Of a DNA stretch of 64,000 nucleotides, positions 45,233-53,923 are shown in pieces. Below the pieces are notes generated by a model. That model did no database searches. It worked only from the letters and a program-made list of their open reading frames with translations, and was not told the origin of the DNA. This DNA comes from an uncultured Algibacter sp. (GTDB lineage: Bacteria > Bacteroidota > Bacteroidia > Flavobacteriales > Flavobacteriaceae): positions 1 through 64,000 of the forward strand of contig NZ_CANKXK010000008.1 of assembly GCF_947487605.1 (NCBI RefSeq), given 5' to 3'. The stretch's first letter is position 1. Each line of letters starts with the position of its first letter. A program made the position numbers and the translations under genes.

Positions 45233-45640
45233 TCAATCGATATCTGGTTTTTTCCTATTTGCCTTTCTCTGGGATAAAGATTTTTTATTCTTAAGTCGTT
45301 TCTCAATTATCGCCCTAGGTATTTTGGTTTTTTTACGCTTTTTAGGAATTATTAAAGATGTTCTTATTAATTCTAAAAAACGATTAATTACAATTTCTTT
45401 GTTTTTATGTTGACTTCTACTTTCTTGACATTGTAAAAGGAGAACACCTTCCTTTGTCAATCTACTTTGAAGGTTCTTATAAATGCGTTCTTTTTGTTCT
45501 TCATTAAAAACAATAGAATTAGTTAAATCGAACAAAAGTTCGATTTTTGAAGATACTTTATTAACATGTTGCCCACCGCTTCCTGAACTTCTTACAGCTT
45601 TAAATGTGAGTTCTTGCAATAAGGCTTCTTCATTAATCAT
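45233..45640 (-). CDS. arfB: Alternative ribosome-rescue factor ArfB
   Basis: A 135-residue peptidyl-tRNA hydrolase that releases stalled ribosomes. The GGQ motif is at residues 22-24 in SSGSGGQHVNKVSSKIEL, and the basic C-terminal tail (KKRKKTKIPRAIIEKRLKNKKSLSQRKANRKK) enters the mRNA channel. The ATG overlaps the DUF4301 stop by one base, so the two are coupled. Confidence 0.93.
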   Translation of the reverse strand: MINEEALLQELTFKAVRSSGSGGQHVNKVSSKIELLFDLTNSIVFNEEQKERIYKNLQSRLTKEGVLLLQCQESRSQHKNKEIVINRFLELIRTSLIIPKKRKKTKIPRAIIEKRLKNKKSLSQRKANRKKPDID

Positions 45641-47193
45641 TATAAAAATTGATGTGGTGCTTTTAGCAAATCGTTAACCGTTTTAACTGGGTTAAAAGTC
45701 ATGAGCGGTACTTCAATAAAAATTGAATTCCAGTGCGCCATACTTCCATTCCATAAACCAGGGCGTTCAAGAGCTTTTATGTCTTGATCGAAAATGGATT
45801 TCTGAGTAATAAAATTGGCATTAGTATCTATAAATTCTTTTAAATCGAACAATTCGCCTTTATAGTTTTTTATACCACAAACAAAATCGGTGGGATTAAA
45901 ATGGGTAGCATTTCTAACTATATTTTTTTGCGCTTCATTACTAAAATCCATTTGAGCAAATTCAACAACTTGCAAAGAAACATTTCCTTTTTTATCCTTT
46001 ACCCAAAATGGTCCTCCACCAGGTTCTTTTTCATTTTTTACAATTCCTCCCACTCTAATAGGCCGATTAAGCTTATTTCTTAGATATTCTGCTTTCTTTT
46101 CTAATGAATATGATTGAAATTCATTTGAAATAATATGATTAAATCTATTAATTAAAAACTCTGATATTAAACTACATATTTCCTCATTTACACTCTCTTT
46201 ATCAAGTTGATGTAAAAATTGGAAAACCTCCTTTTGGGCTTCAATTAAAACACCTGCTAATATTTTCTTATACTTGGCTAATTCTTTATGGTGCTTTGAA
46301 ACTATAACATTATCAATGTTTTTAATAAAAATTAAATCATAATCTAATGCATTAAGATTTTCTAACAAGGAACCATGACCCGCAGCTCTAAATAATAACT
46401 CACCGCTAGAATCTCTATAAAGTTTATTATCTAAAGTAAGCGCAATAGTATCTGTCGATTTTTTTTGGTTTGAAAATGAAATATTAAAGCTCGTTCGTGT
46501 GTGTTCTTCTACATCTTCTTCAATATATTTAAATTCCTTATTAAACTCCTTACTATGATTTGGAGAAATAGTAAAATGAACATTTGCTATATTATTTGAT
46601 GACGCATATAATGAAGCTTCATATAAGTGTTCTTCAAATGCAGTTGCTATATGATATTTATATCTGTGAAATGGCAATAATCCTTTTGGTAAAACGCTAA
46701 AATTTAAGCGATCTTGATTAATCATTGTTTTAATAAATTCCACACGTTTTTCATCATGCGAAAGGGTGTTAAAATTAGGAACATTCTCATGTATCTTATG
46801 AACGACCTCTTCAAAAAATGGCAATTTTTCTAAACCCGCAAAAAACACAGCAAGTCCAGAACCTTTATTTTTGTTTATATATCCATTGATGGTATCTTTA
46901 GTAATATCATAATCATTTAAAAACTTAAATAAAAACTTAAACATTCTTGTAGCAGCACCAGACGCAGGTACAAATTTTATTAAGGACAAACTATTTCGTT
47001 TGTCTTCAAAAACTTTAATATAATGATCCTGCTCATTGGTATCAAGCCTAAGAATGCCATTTCCAATTGAAGCTGCTTCAATTAAATGGGTAAAAGCCAT
47101 TCCTCTTTTAATAATCTCTATCTGTTCATAAACCTGTTCTAAGGTTAAATCGTGATTCTGAATTTGTGCAATGTCGTTATCTGTAAAATTCAA
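45640..47193 (-). CDS. DUF4301 family protein
   Basis: A 517-residue protein matching DUF4301, a Bacteroidota family of unknown function. Features include FVPASGAATRMFKFLF near residue 75, which resembles a nucleotide-sugar or phosphate-binding loop, SPNHSKEF, and the central FRAAGHGSLLENLNALDYDLIFIKNIDNV. This pattern recalls UTP-glucose pyrophosphorylase-like nucleotidyltransferases, though no activity is known. The start is a TTG at 47193, 2 bp after the kinase gene; no ATG occurs before residue 32. Confidence 0.82.
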   Translation of the reverse strand: MNFTDNDIAQIQNHDLTLEQVYEQIEIIKRGMAFTHLIEAASIGNGILRLDTNEQDHYIKVFEDKRNSLSLIKFVPASGAATRMFKFLFKFLNDYDITKDTINGYINKNKGSGLAVFFAGLEKLPFFEEVVHKIHENVPNFNTLSHDEKRVEFIKTMINQDRLNFSVLPKGLLPFHRYKYHIATAFEEHLYEASLYASSNNIANVHFTISPNHSKEFNKEFKYIEEDVEEHTRTSFNISFSNQKKSTDTIALTLDNKLYRDSSGELLFRAAGHGSLLENLNALDYDLIFIKNIDNVIVSKHHKELAKYKKILAGVLIEAQKEVFQFLHQLDKESVNEEICSLISEFLINRFNHIISNEFQSYSLEKKAEYLRNKLNRPIRVGGIVKNEKEPGGGPFWVKDKKGNVSLQVVEFAQMDFSNEAQKNIVRNATHFNPTDFVCGIKNYKGELFDLKEFIDTNANFITQKSIFDQDIKALERPGLWNGSMAHWNSIFIEVPLMTFNPVKTVNDLLKAPHQFL

Positions 47194-47195
47194 TA

Positions 47196-47759
47196 CTAAA
47201 TTTTTAAAAGCTTGTTAATATGATAAATAGCCGTTTCTAAACGTTCATTTTTACTTCCTCTTAGCAAAATGTAAGGTCTTTTGTTATTTATTAAAGTAGC
47301 CTCAAAAGCATCGAACATTCGTTGTCTGTCATGAGGTTTATCCCTTAAATCATCTGCTTCCCAAGGGGTATCAATATAAGTTAAAAAATATAAATTGTAG
47401 GTATTTTTTAGTGCATATTTTTCGAGAATTGGATTGCAACTTCCCAAATAATACGCTTCAGAATACACCTTGGTTTCGAGTAAATCTGTATCACAAATTA
47501 ATACACTATCTGTCTTTTTACTCAATTCGTTTTCTAGTCGAATTTGCCCCTCTGCTATTGGTAGTAAATCTTTTGGCTCGCAAGTTTTACGCTCATTATT
47601 CCATTTGTTTTGCAAATATTCACGAGCATATTCAGGCACCCAAACCGAATTATAATGTCGTGCTAATTGCCTTGACAATGTTGTTTTTCCAGTAGATTCT
47701 GGCCCAAACAAAACAACCTTTATGCAGTTTGCAGGTTGTTGTTTATACTTTTCTTCCAT
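47196..47759 (-). CDS. NadR-kinase-like P-loop ATPase, candidate vitamin kinase
   Basis: A 187-residue P-loop protein with Walker A GPESTGKTTLSRQLA (19-33), VWVPEYAREYL, and the DTDLLETKVYSEAY segment, matching the ribosylnicotinamide kinase domain of NadR without the nucleotidyltransferase domain. In NR loci such a kinase traps the vitamin taken up by PnuC. Here the neighbours are a thiamine-binding protein and a TPP-controlled receptor, so thiamine is an alternative substrate. The 5' end overlaps pnuC by 40 bp. The open frame upstream to 47879 is rejected. Confidence 0.82.
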   Translation of the reverse strand: MEEKYKQQPANCIKVVLFGPESTGKTTLSRQLARHYNSVWVPEYAREYLQNKWNNERKTCEPKDLLPIAEGQIRLENELSKKTDSVLICDTDLLETKVYSEAYYLGSCNPILEKYALKNTYNLYFLTYIDTPWEADDLRDKPHDRQRMFDAFEATLINNKRPYILLRGSKNERLETAIYHINKLLKI

Positions 47760-48352
47760 GCAATATATCCTTGAACAGCTAATATAGTAAAGATTAAATA
47801 TTGAAGTGATAACATTCCTAAACCTCGATATGCATAAAGTGGAATGGTAATTAAATTTCCAATAATCCATAAGGTCCAATTCTCTAGCTTTTTATTTGCC
47901 ATATACCACATAGCGGTAAAGAAAATACCTGAGGTAAAAATATCTATGTAGTTTGGAATTTCTATGTTGTAATTAAACCCTTTATATACTAAATAAGTAA
48001 CAAGCATAGTAAACAAAAACAATAGAAATCCAACTTTCTTCTCTTTTGCTGTGGTTCTAGAAATTGGAATTATATATTTATCTTCTTTCTTTCTAGACCA
48101 ATTCCACCAACCATAAATACTCATTACTGAGTAATAAAAGTTCATCATCATGTCTCCAAAATATTGGTTTATATATAGAAGGTACACTGTAATAACCGTA
48201 CAAATAATTCCTGTTGGATACACCAAAATGTTTTCCTGTTTCGCAAACCAAACGCTTAAAATTCCAAACACAAAAGCTATTGCCTCAAGTATTATTTGAC
48301 TCGTCGGGGTATTGCGATAAGCATCAACGAAAAAATCAAAAATGTGGTTCAT
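47720..48352 (-). CDS. PnuC/PnuT-family vitamin permease
   Basis: A 210-residue membrane transporter of the PnuC family with about seven helices. Typical elements are LVYPTGIICTVITVYLLY, FGDMMMNFYYSVMSIYGWWNW and LENWTLWIIGNLITIPLY. PnuC moves nicotinamide riboside by facilitated diffusion, and PnuT homologues move thiamine. Genomic context here favours thiamine. It overlaps the thiamine-binding protein gene by 17 bp upstream and the kinase gene downstream, so the three are one transcription unit. Confidence 0.88.
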   Translation of the reverse strand: MNHIFDFFVDAYRNTPTSQIILEAIAFVFGILSVWFAKQENILVYPTGIICTVITVYLLYINQYFGDMMMNFYYSVMSIYGWWNWSRKKEDKYIIPISRTTAKEKKVGFLLFLFTMLVTYLVYKGFNYNIEIPNYIDIFTSGIFFTAMWYMANKKLENWTLWIIGNLITIPLYAYRGLGMLSLQYLIFTILAVQGYIAWKKSINNNLQTA

Positions 48353-48596
48353 AATTGTATCTATCTGTTTTTACAATTTTCATAAGGAGTAAGCCATTTT
48401 CAATGAGATTAAAAGCCTCTTTTATTTCTGAAGTTAATAGTGACATAACTTCATCATAATCTCCGTAAACCTGAGTGCTTAAAGGATTTTCTATAACCTT
48501 AAGGTTTGATGCCCTCAATTTTTTAATTAAATGAATAATTGCTGGTTCGAAGTCATCTTGTAAAGGTGTCAACGTTAATTCTACTGATATTTTCAT
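48336..48596 (-). CDS. Thiamine-binding protein (YqgV/MTH1187 type)
   Basis: An 86-residue ferredoxin-like protein matching the thiamine-binding family PF01910: VELTLTPLQDDFEPAIIHLIKKLR, NPLSTQVYGDYDEVMSLL. Homologues bind thiamine or hydroxymethylpyrimidine. It is the first gene of an overlapping unit with the PnuC-type permease and the kinase, which is strong local evidence that the unit handles thiamine. Confidence 0.8.
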   Translation of the reverse strand: MKISVELTLTPLQDDFEPAIIHLIKKLRASNLKVIENPLSTQVYGDYDEVMSLLTSEIKEAFNLIENGLLLMKIVKTDRYNYEPHF

Positions 48597-48607
48597 GTTT
48601 TATTTTT

Positions 48608-48672
48608 GTCATTCCCACGAAGGTGGAAATCTTTATCAAATTTATTAGATGCTGAAACAAGTTAAGCATGAC
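48608..48672. repeat. Inverted doublet of palindromic repeats
   Basis: A GTCATTCCCACG...GAAATCT unit (48608-48632) and an opposed AGATGCTGAA...GCATGAC unit (48647-48672) lie between the thiamine-binding gene and the GGGP synthase gene. Confidence 0.8.
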
Positions 48673-48675
48673 AAA

Positions 48676-49401
48676 TTACTTTCGCAATTCATCAAAAAAC
48701 GATTCATCTTCCTCAAAAGCTGTACCTATAACAACTAAATCTGCCCCAGCATTATAAGCCATTTCCAACTGCTGCTTATTCTTAATTCCTCCACCAACTA
48801 TTAATGGAATATTCAATTCATTTTTAACCGCAGAAATTATACCAGTAGTAATTGGCTGCAATGCGCCACTACCCGCTTCCAAATAAATTAATTTCATTCC
48901 TAAAAGTTCGCCAGCTTTAGCGGTATCTTTAATACTTAAAATATTGTTTCTTGAAATTGGTTTTGTATTTGTTACTTTCTCGACAGCAGTTATTTTTCCA
49001 TTCTCAATTAAAATATAACCTGTTGGAATGACCTCAAGCTTCATTTTACTTAACTTTGAAACTGCTTGCACATGCTTCCCTATTAAATAATCTGGATTTC
49101 TTCCTGAAAGCAGTGATAAAAACAACAACCCATCTGCTTCACTTGTTAGTTGTGTAATATCTCCTGGGAAAAGTAAAATAGGTAGCTGCGTATACTTTTT
49201 TATTTCGCCTATCAAAACACCTGTTTCACTTTCATCAACATAACTTCCTCCAACAAAAATATGTGTTGCAATAGATACATTGACTTTCTGTATAAAGGTG
49301 TCTATATTTGCAATAACAAACTTATCAGGATCAATTAAAACGGCAAGTAATTTTTCGTTTTTTAAGATTGAAGATTCTATGTTCTGGTATATTTTTCCCA
49401 T
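48676..49401 (-). CDS. Geranylgeranylglyceryl/heptaprenylglyceryl phosphate synthase family
   Basis: A 241-residue TIM-barrel prenyltransferase of the GGGP synthase/PcrB family, which joins a polyprenyl diphosphate to glycerol-1-phosphate. Signature segments: LLAVLIDPDK, THIFVGGSYV, LLFPGDITQL, KLIYLEAGSGALQPI and PLIVGGGIKNKQQLE. The archaeal-type lipid reaction is known for Bacteroidota homologues, but the final product here is unknown. The gene directly abuts the phosphopantetheinyl transferase gene, with no base between stop and start. Confidence 0.9.
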   Translation of the reverse strand: MGKIYQNIESSILKNEKLLAVLIDPDKFVIANIDTFIQKVNVSIATHIFVGGSYVDESETGVLIGEIKKYTQLPILLFPGDITQLTSEADGLLFLSLLSGRNPDYLIGKHVQAVSKLSKMKLEVIPTGYILIENGKITAVEKVTNTKPISRNNILSIKDTAKAGELLGMKLIYLEAGSGALQPITTGIISAVKNELNIPLIVGGGIKNKQQLEMAYNAGADLVVIGTAFEEDESFFDELRK

Positions 49402-50028
49402 TTATACTGTGGCGTATGCGCAAGTAAATCCTTCAAATTCAAGACTCTGAATGTTAAACCTAGATTTCATACTATTATAATCAATCCAAGCCGTAGTTTC
49501 AGCAGAATTATCAGAAAAAGGGATTACCAAACAATGCTCTTTAAAGCTTAATCCTGGAGTTGCAAAAAGTTTATATAATGATTCTTTTACGCACCAAATA
49601 GTGGTAAGTTTCTTAATATAATCTGGGGCATTTTCATCTAAATAATTAAATTCATAGTCTATAAACTTATGTGCTATTACAGTTATCTTGTTTCGCTGTT
49701 TTTCAATGTCAATCCCAACAGGTTTGTCACTAATTATAACCGAAGAAAAATTAAACGAATGTGTTATAGAAATATGTTTTCCGTTTTTTAAATGAGGTTT
49801 CCCATTTTCATCATAAAACAAATCTGAATCTTGATAACCAAAAGCTCGCAATAAATATCTAATGCTTAAAAAACCCCTTCGATGTAGCTCACTTTTCATA
49901 CCTAAAACGCGATCTAAACTTTCTGGTTTTAGTTCAAGTTCACTTAACAGAACATCAAAAGGTTCTGTTATTTTCCAGATTTTAACAGTTGTTTGTGAAT
50001 TTGGGCTAATAGTTTTATAAAGTGGCAT
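49402..50028 (-). CDS. 4'-phosphopantetheinyl transferase family protein
   Basis: A 208-residue Sfp-like enzyme that moves phosphopantetheine from CoA to a carrier-protein serine. The motifs are present: KPHLKNGKHISITHSFNFSSVIIS, PVGIDIEKQRN with the metal-binding Asp and Glu, and TTIWCVKESLYKL. In a genome with no obvious PKS or NRPS here, it may serve as the acyl-carrier-protein synthase. It is divergent from ahcY and shares the intergenic region. Confidence 0.88.
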   Translation of the reverse strand: MPLYKTISPNSQTTVKIWKITEPFDVLLSELELKPESLDRVLGMKSELHRRGFLSIRYLLRAFGYQDSDLFYDENGKPHLKNGKHISITHSFNFSSVIISDKPVGIDIEKQRNKITVIAHKFIDYEFNYLDENAPDYIKKLTTIWCVKESLYKLFATPGLSFKEHCLVIPFSDNSAETTAWIDYNSMKSRFNIQSLEFEGFTCAYATV

Positions 50029-50051
50029 TTAATATTCTGAAAGTTATTGAT

Positions 50052-50059
50052 TACCTTTG
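50052..50059 (+). promoter_or_regulatory. -7 box (TACCTTTG) of ahcY
   Basis: Exact TAnnTTTG match. It predicts a leader of about 95 nt in which CCTAAAC (50065-50071) can pair with GTTTAGG (50129-50135). Confidence 0.55.
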
Positions 50060-50160
50060 CACTTCCTAAACAATACAGTGCTTTTTGATAAGCGAATTTA
50101 AGTATTTTAAAGTACTAATCACAATGAAGTTTAGGTTTTAAAGACATAAGAAAAATTGAT

Positions 50161-51477
50161 ATGAGTACAAAAACAATTCCTTACGTAGCTAATAAAGTAA
50201 AAGATATTTCTCTTGCTGAATGGGGACGAAAAGAAATAGAATTGGCCGAAGCAGAAATGCCTGGACTAATGAGTCTTCGTGAAGAATATAAAAACGAGCA
50301 GCCATTAAAAGGCGCAAGAATAGCTGGATGTTTACACATGACGATCCAAACAGCGGTTTTAATTGAAACACTGCAAGCTTTAGGCGCAGAAGTTACATGG
50401 AGTTCGTGTAACATTTTCTCAACTCAAGATCAAGCTGCTGCTGCTATAGCTGCTGTTGGAACTGCAGTTTATGCATGGAAAGACATGACCGAGAAAGAAT
50501 TTGATTGGTGTATCGAGCAAACCTTATTCTTCGGAGAAGACAGAAAACCATTAAACATGATTCTTGATGATGGTGGCGATTTAACAAACATGGTTTTAGA
50601 TAAATATCCAGAATTAGCTGCTGGAATCAATGGTTTATCTGAAGAAACAACAACAGGAGTTCACAGACTTTATGAGCGTGTAAAAAACGGAACATTACCA
50701 ATGCCTGCTATTAACGTTAACGATTCTGTAACCAAATCTAAATTCGATAACAAATACGGTTGTAAAGAAAGTGCAGTAGATGCCATTAGAAGAGCTACAG
50801 ATATTATGTTAGCTGGAAAACGTGTAACCGTTTGCGGTTATGGCGATGTTGGAAAAGGAACTGCAGCCTCTTTTAAAGGTGCTGGAAGTATTGTAACTGT
50901 TACAGAAATTGACCCTATTTGTGCGCTACAAGCAGCTATGGATGGTTTTGAAGTTAAAAAACTAGAAACGGTTATCGGCAATACAGATATAGTAATAACA
51001 ACAACAGGAAATAAAGATATTGTTCAAGGACGCCATTTTGAAGCTTTAAAAGACAAAGCTATTGTTTGTAATATTGGGCATTTCGATAACGAAATTGATA
51101 TGGCTTGGTTAAACAAAAACCACGGACATACAAAAAACACCATCAAACCTCAAGTAGATAAATATACGGTTAACGGAAAAGACGTTATTATACTTGCCGA
51201 AGGGCGCTTAGTAAACTTAGGTTGTGCAACAGGCCACCCAAGTTTTGTAATGAGTAACTCTTTTACCAACCAAACTTTAGCGCAAATCGAGCTTTGGAAT
51301 AATGCCGATGCATACGGAAACGATGTATATATGCTACCTAAAGCACTAGACGAAAAAGTAGCAAAATTACACTTAGCAAAAATTGGTGTAGAGCTTACAG
51401 AGCTTCGCGAAGACCAAGCAAGTTATATAGGTGTAACTGTTGATGGGCCTTATAAGCCAGAACATTACAGGTATTAA
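50161..51477 (+). CDS. ahcY: Adenosylhomocysteinase
   Basis: A 438-residue NAD-dependent enzyme splitting S-adenosylhomocysteine to adenosine and homocysteine, sustaining the methyl cycle. Features: N-terminal [38 protein letters not shown], the NAD-binding [14 protein letters not shown] near residue 223, and the C-terminal [24 protein letters not shown]...KPEHYRY. The full-length core is intact. Confidence 0.97.
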   Translation: MSTKTIPYVANKVKDISLAEWGRKEIELAEAEMPGLMSLREEYKNEQPLKGARIAGCLHMTIQTAVLIETLQALGAEVTWSSCNIFSTQDQAAAAIAAVGTAVYAWKDMTEKEFDWCIEQTLFFGEDRKPLNMILDDGGDLTNMVLDKYPELAAGINGLSEETTTGVHRLYERVKNGTLPMPAINVNDSVTKSKFDNKYGCKESAVDAIRRATDIMLAGKRVTVCGYGDVGKGTAASFKGAGSIVTVTEIDPICALQAAMDGFEVKKLETVIGNTDIVITTTGNKDIVQGRHFEALKDKAIVCNIGHFDNEIDMAWLNKNHGHTKNTIKPQVDKYTVNGKDVIILAEGRLVNLGCATGHPSFVMSNSFTNQTLAQIELWNNADAYGNDVYMLPKALDEKVAKLHLAKIGVELTELREDQASYIGVTVDGPYKPEHYRY

Positions 51478-51485
51478 TTAATTTT

Positions 51486-51510
51486 GTCATTCCCACGAAG
51501 GTGGGAATCT
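51486..51510 (+). repeat. GTCATTCC palindromic repeat after ahcY
   Basis: A single unit (GTCATTCCCACG...GGGAATCT) lies between the ahcY stop and its terminator. Confidence 0.8.
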
Positions 51511-51540
51511 CATTAATTGAAACTAAATTATTATAAATCC

Positions 51541-51574
51541 AAATCCCAAGCATTAATGTTTGGGATTTTTTTAT
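51541..51574 (+). terminator. Terminator of ahcY
   Basis: AAATCCCAA and TTGGGATTT form a 9-bp stem with a 10-nt loop, followed by a T-run. Confidence 0.88.
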
Positions 51575-51576
51575 TA

Positions 51577-51659
51577 GGGCGTTACCACAAGGGTCGGGCT
51601 TTCGCCACTCGCTCCCTCCTACTTCGGGGATTTCAAACATGCCGTTCAATCCCTAACGC
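51577..51659 (+). repeat. Dispersed repeat GGGCGTTACC...TAACGC, copy 2
   Basis: An 83-bp element with the same first 24 bp (one difference) and the same CTAACGC end as the copy at 20726-20812. Interior sequence differs. It marks the left side of the TcmP island. Confidence 0.82.
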
Positions 51660-51759
51660 AGAAAATTCGTTTTATTAAAGTAGAATTATTCTTATATTTA
51701 TGATTTATCTCTTCTTTTTCTATTAGGAAATTGACAGGTCTTAATTTTTAAAGTTTATT

Positions 51760-52899
51760 ATGAAAACATCTACTAGAACTGAGCTACTTGAACACTCAAG
51801 AGCTAAGGTTGAATTATTTAAAACCTATTTATCAACTTATCTAAATATAATTTCAAGAGTCAAGCACATCAAAAAAATACATATTTATGACTTGCTTTGT
51901 GGTGAGGGTGTATATAGCGACAATTCTGAAGGTAGCCCGATAGCCATATTAAAAACAATTAAAGATCACTATTTTTCAAATAATAAATCTTGTCCAAATA
52001 TAGACCTTTGGTTAAACGACAATGGACTATCTGATATTGAATCTAATAAATCAAAAATTCAAAGAGTTAAAGAACACTCAAAAGATATTTACAAACCTTC
52101 TAATTTAAATATTCAGTTTACAGAAATAGATTATTCAAAAATTTATAAATCAGTTTTAGATAAAGTAGAGTCATTTTCTGAAGACAAACATATAATTTTT
52201 ATTGATCCTCACGGATATAAGAACATAAAACTAAGTCAAATAACTCAATTACTCAACTTTGGGAATTCTGAAGTTATACTTTTTTTGCCATTATTTGATA
52301 TGTACCGTTTTGCAAATAAAAGTTATGATAAAAATTTTAAAGGAGGAAAATCTTTAAATTCTTTTTTAAATGACTGCTTCTATAATAAGCAAATGAACTT
52401 CACTACTGTTTTTGATTTTACTGAAAAATTAAAAGGTGCTTTTGTTAATCATAATACTAAATGTTTTGTAGATACGTTTCTATTAGAAAAAGAAAAGAGT
52501 AATTACTATGGTCTTTTCTTTTTTACTCCAAATGCTCTTGGTTTTGAAAAAATGCTTGAAGCTAAATGGAAAGTTGATACTGATCAAGGTCGCGGATTTA
52601 GCATTAGAATTGAAAATCAAAGTTCATTGTTTCAAGTATTAGAGACATCTAGTTATCCAACTGAACTTATTACTTTTCTAAAAAACGGACATAAAACTAA
52701 CAGTGAATTGTATATTTTTGGTTTAAAAAAAGGATATTTACCAAAACATACTATTGAAATTTTAAAACCTCTTAGAAAAACAAACAAGTTATTAGTTAAA
52801 GATTTAGCTGGTATAATTATGCCAAAAAACGGTTATTATTTAGCTTATGAAAATTACAAAACTAATCCTGTTAAGATAGTTAAATACTTTTTAAATTAA
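51760..52899 (+). CDS. tcmP: Three-Cys-motif partner protein TcmP
   Basis: A 379-residue protein matching the TcmP family, named for its constant pairing with three-Cys-motif (Gp37/Gp68) proteins. The N-terminal domain has HIYDLLCGEGVYSDNSEGSPIAIL, a SAM-methyltransferase-like nucleotide motif, and IIFIDPHGYKNI, the family IDPxG motif. The C-terminal third is helical/winged-helix-like. Biochemical activity is unknown. The partner gene begins 5 bp downstream, so both are cotranscribed. The locus is AT-rich and unrelated to its neighbours, consistent with transfer. Confidence 0.85.
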   Translation: MKTSTRTELLEHSRAKVELFKTYLSTYLNIISRVKHIKKIHIYDLLCGEGVYSDNSEGSPIAILKTIKDHYFSNNKSCPNIDLWLNDNGLSDIESNKSKIQRVKEHSKDIYKPSNLNIQFTEIDYSKIYKSVLDKVESFSEDKHIIFIDPHGYKNIKLSQITQLLNFGNSEVILFLPLFDMYRFANKSYDKNFKGGKSLNSFLNDCFYNKQMNFTTVFDFTEKLKGAFVNHNTKCFVDTFLLEKEKSNYYGLFFFTPNALGFEKMLEAKWKVDTDQGRGFSIRIENQSSLFQVLETSSYPTELITFLKNGHKTNSELYIFGLKKGYLPKHTIEILKPLRKTNKLLVKDLAGIIMPKNGYYLAYENYKTNPVKIVKYFLN

Positions 52900-52904
52900 G
52901 TACT

Positions 52905-53645
52905 ATGAAAAAGACAAAAATAGAGTGGACTGAAGCTACATGGAATCCGACTACTGGTTGTACTAAAGTTTCTGCTGGTTGTAAACATTGTTATGCTGAA
53001 ACTATGTCTTTTCGTTTAAAAGCGATGGGTACTGCTGGTTATGAAAATGGATTTGAATTCTCATTAATGCCAGAACGTCTAACTCAACCATTAAATATTA
53101 AAAAGCCAACTCGTTTTTTCGTGAACTCAATGAGTGACTTGTTTCATGAAGACATGCCATATGACTATTTAGATAGAGTTTTTGATGTAATGGAACAAAC
53201 ACCTAGACATCAGTATCAAATATTAACAAAACGAGAAACTATACTAGCAGATTATTGTAAAACCAGAAAAATACCTGATAATGTTTGGTTGGGAGTTTCA
53301 GTTGAAAACCAAAAAACTAAAAACAGAATAGATGTTTTAAGAAACATTGACGCTAAGATTCGTTTTCTCTCATTAGAACCATTATTGGAAGATTTAGGCA
53401 AACTTAACTTGTCAAATATTCATTGGGCTATAGTTGGTGGAGAAAGTGGTCCGAAAGCGAGACCAATGAAAGCTGGATGGGCAATTAATATTAGAAATCA
53501 GTGTTTAGAACAAGACGTACATTTCTTCTTCAAACAGTGGGGTACATGGGGAGCAGATAATGTAAGAAGAAGCAAAAAAGCTAATGGAAGACTTTTAGAA
53601 GGCACAGAATGGAATCAGTATCCAGCAGTGCTAGAAAGTCTTTAA
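52905..53645 (+). CDS. Phage Gp37/Gp68-family three-Cys-motif protein
   Basis: A 246-residue protein of the Gp37/Gp68 (DUF5131) family. The conserved start KIEWTEATWNPTTGCTKVSAGCKHCYAE carries cysteines at about 19, 26 and 29, in a C-x6-C-x2-C pattern suggestive of a metal or radical-SAM-type cluster. Later motifs are FFVNSMSDLFHEDMP, YQILTKRETI, NVWLGVSVEN and WAIVGGESGPKARPM. Family members occur in phages and on mobile islands. The reaction is unknown; nucleic-acid base modification or repair is a common guess, not shown. Confidence 0.88.
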   Translation: MKKTKIEWTEATWNPTTGCTKVSAGCKHCYAETMSFRLKAMGTAGYENGFEFSLMPERLTQPLNIKKPTRFFVNSMSDLFHEDMPYDYLDRVFDVMEQTPRHQYQILTKRETILADYCKTRKIPDNVWLGVSVENQKTKNRIDVLRNIDAKIRFLSLEPLLEDLGKLNLSNIHWAIVGGESGPKARPMKAGWAINIRNQCLEQDVHFFFKQWGTWGADNVRRSKKANGRLLEGTEWNQYPAVLESL

Positions 53646-53647
53646 AT

Positions 53648-53923
53648 TCAATCCACTAAATCTTCCTCAAAATACCACCAAAGGCTAGAATCGATTGATT
53701 GTTTCATTTTATTAATATCAATACCTTCTTTCAAGAATACGGTAATGTTTTCGCCTACACGATTCTGTCCAATACTTTCTCTTAACTCTATCTCTTCTAT
53801 TTCTTTGAAATGTCCTAGATGCTTTTTAATTCGTTCGTCTAACGATTCATCACTTAAGAAGATTTTGATGGTAGCTTGCGTTGGGGAATTTCTAATTTCA
53901 GATCTAAATGGAAGCATAAGCAT
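53648..53923 (-). CDS. Hypothetical small protein
   Basis: A 91-residue protein of unknown function (MLMLPFRSEIRNSPTQATIKIF...). It contains a charged region DERIKKHLGHFKEIEEIELRESIGQNRVGENITVFLKEGIDINKMKQSI that would form an alpha/beta fold. The frame can extend to a TTG at 53941. It ends 2 bp from the three-Cys-motif gene on the opposite strand and may belong to the same island. Confidence 0.55.
   Translation of the reverse strand: MLMLPFRSEIRNSPTQATIKIFLSDESLDERIKKHLGHFKEIEEIELRESIGQNRVGENITVFLKEGIDINKMKQSIDSSLWWYFEEDLVD

Noticed and set aside
47196-48352. Reading the PnuC and kinase genes as a plain nicotinamide riboside operon
   Set aside because: The thiamine-binding gene overlaps pnuC and a TPP riboswitch controls the nearby receptor, so thiamine is favoured; the NR reading is kept only as an alternative.
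19524-51510. Short palindromes as a CRISPR array
   Set aside because: Copies are far apart, lack regular spacers, occur in both orientations and no cas genes are present.
51395-51649. Minus-strand 84-residue frame after ahcY
   Set aside because: It runs across the end of ahcY, a terminator and a dispersed repeat, so it is a by-product of repeat sequence.
52905-53645. Calling the Gp37/Gp68 gene part of a prophage
   Set aside because: Only the TcmP pair is present, with no structural, lysis or integrase genes.
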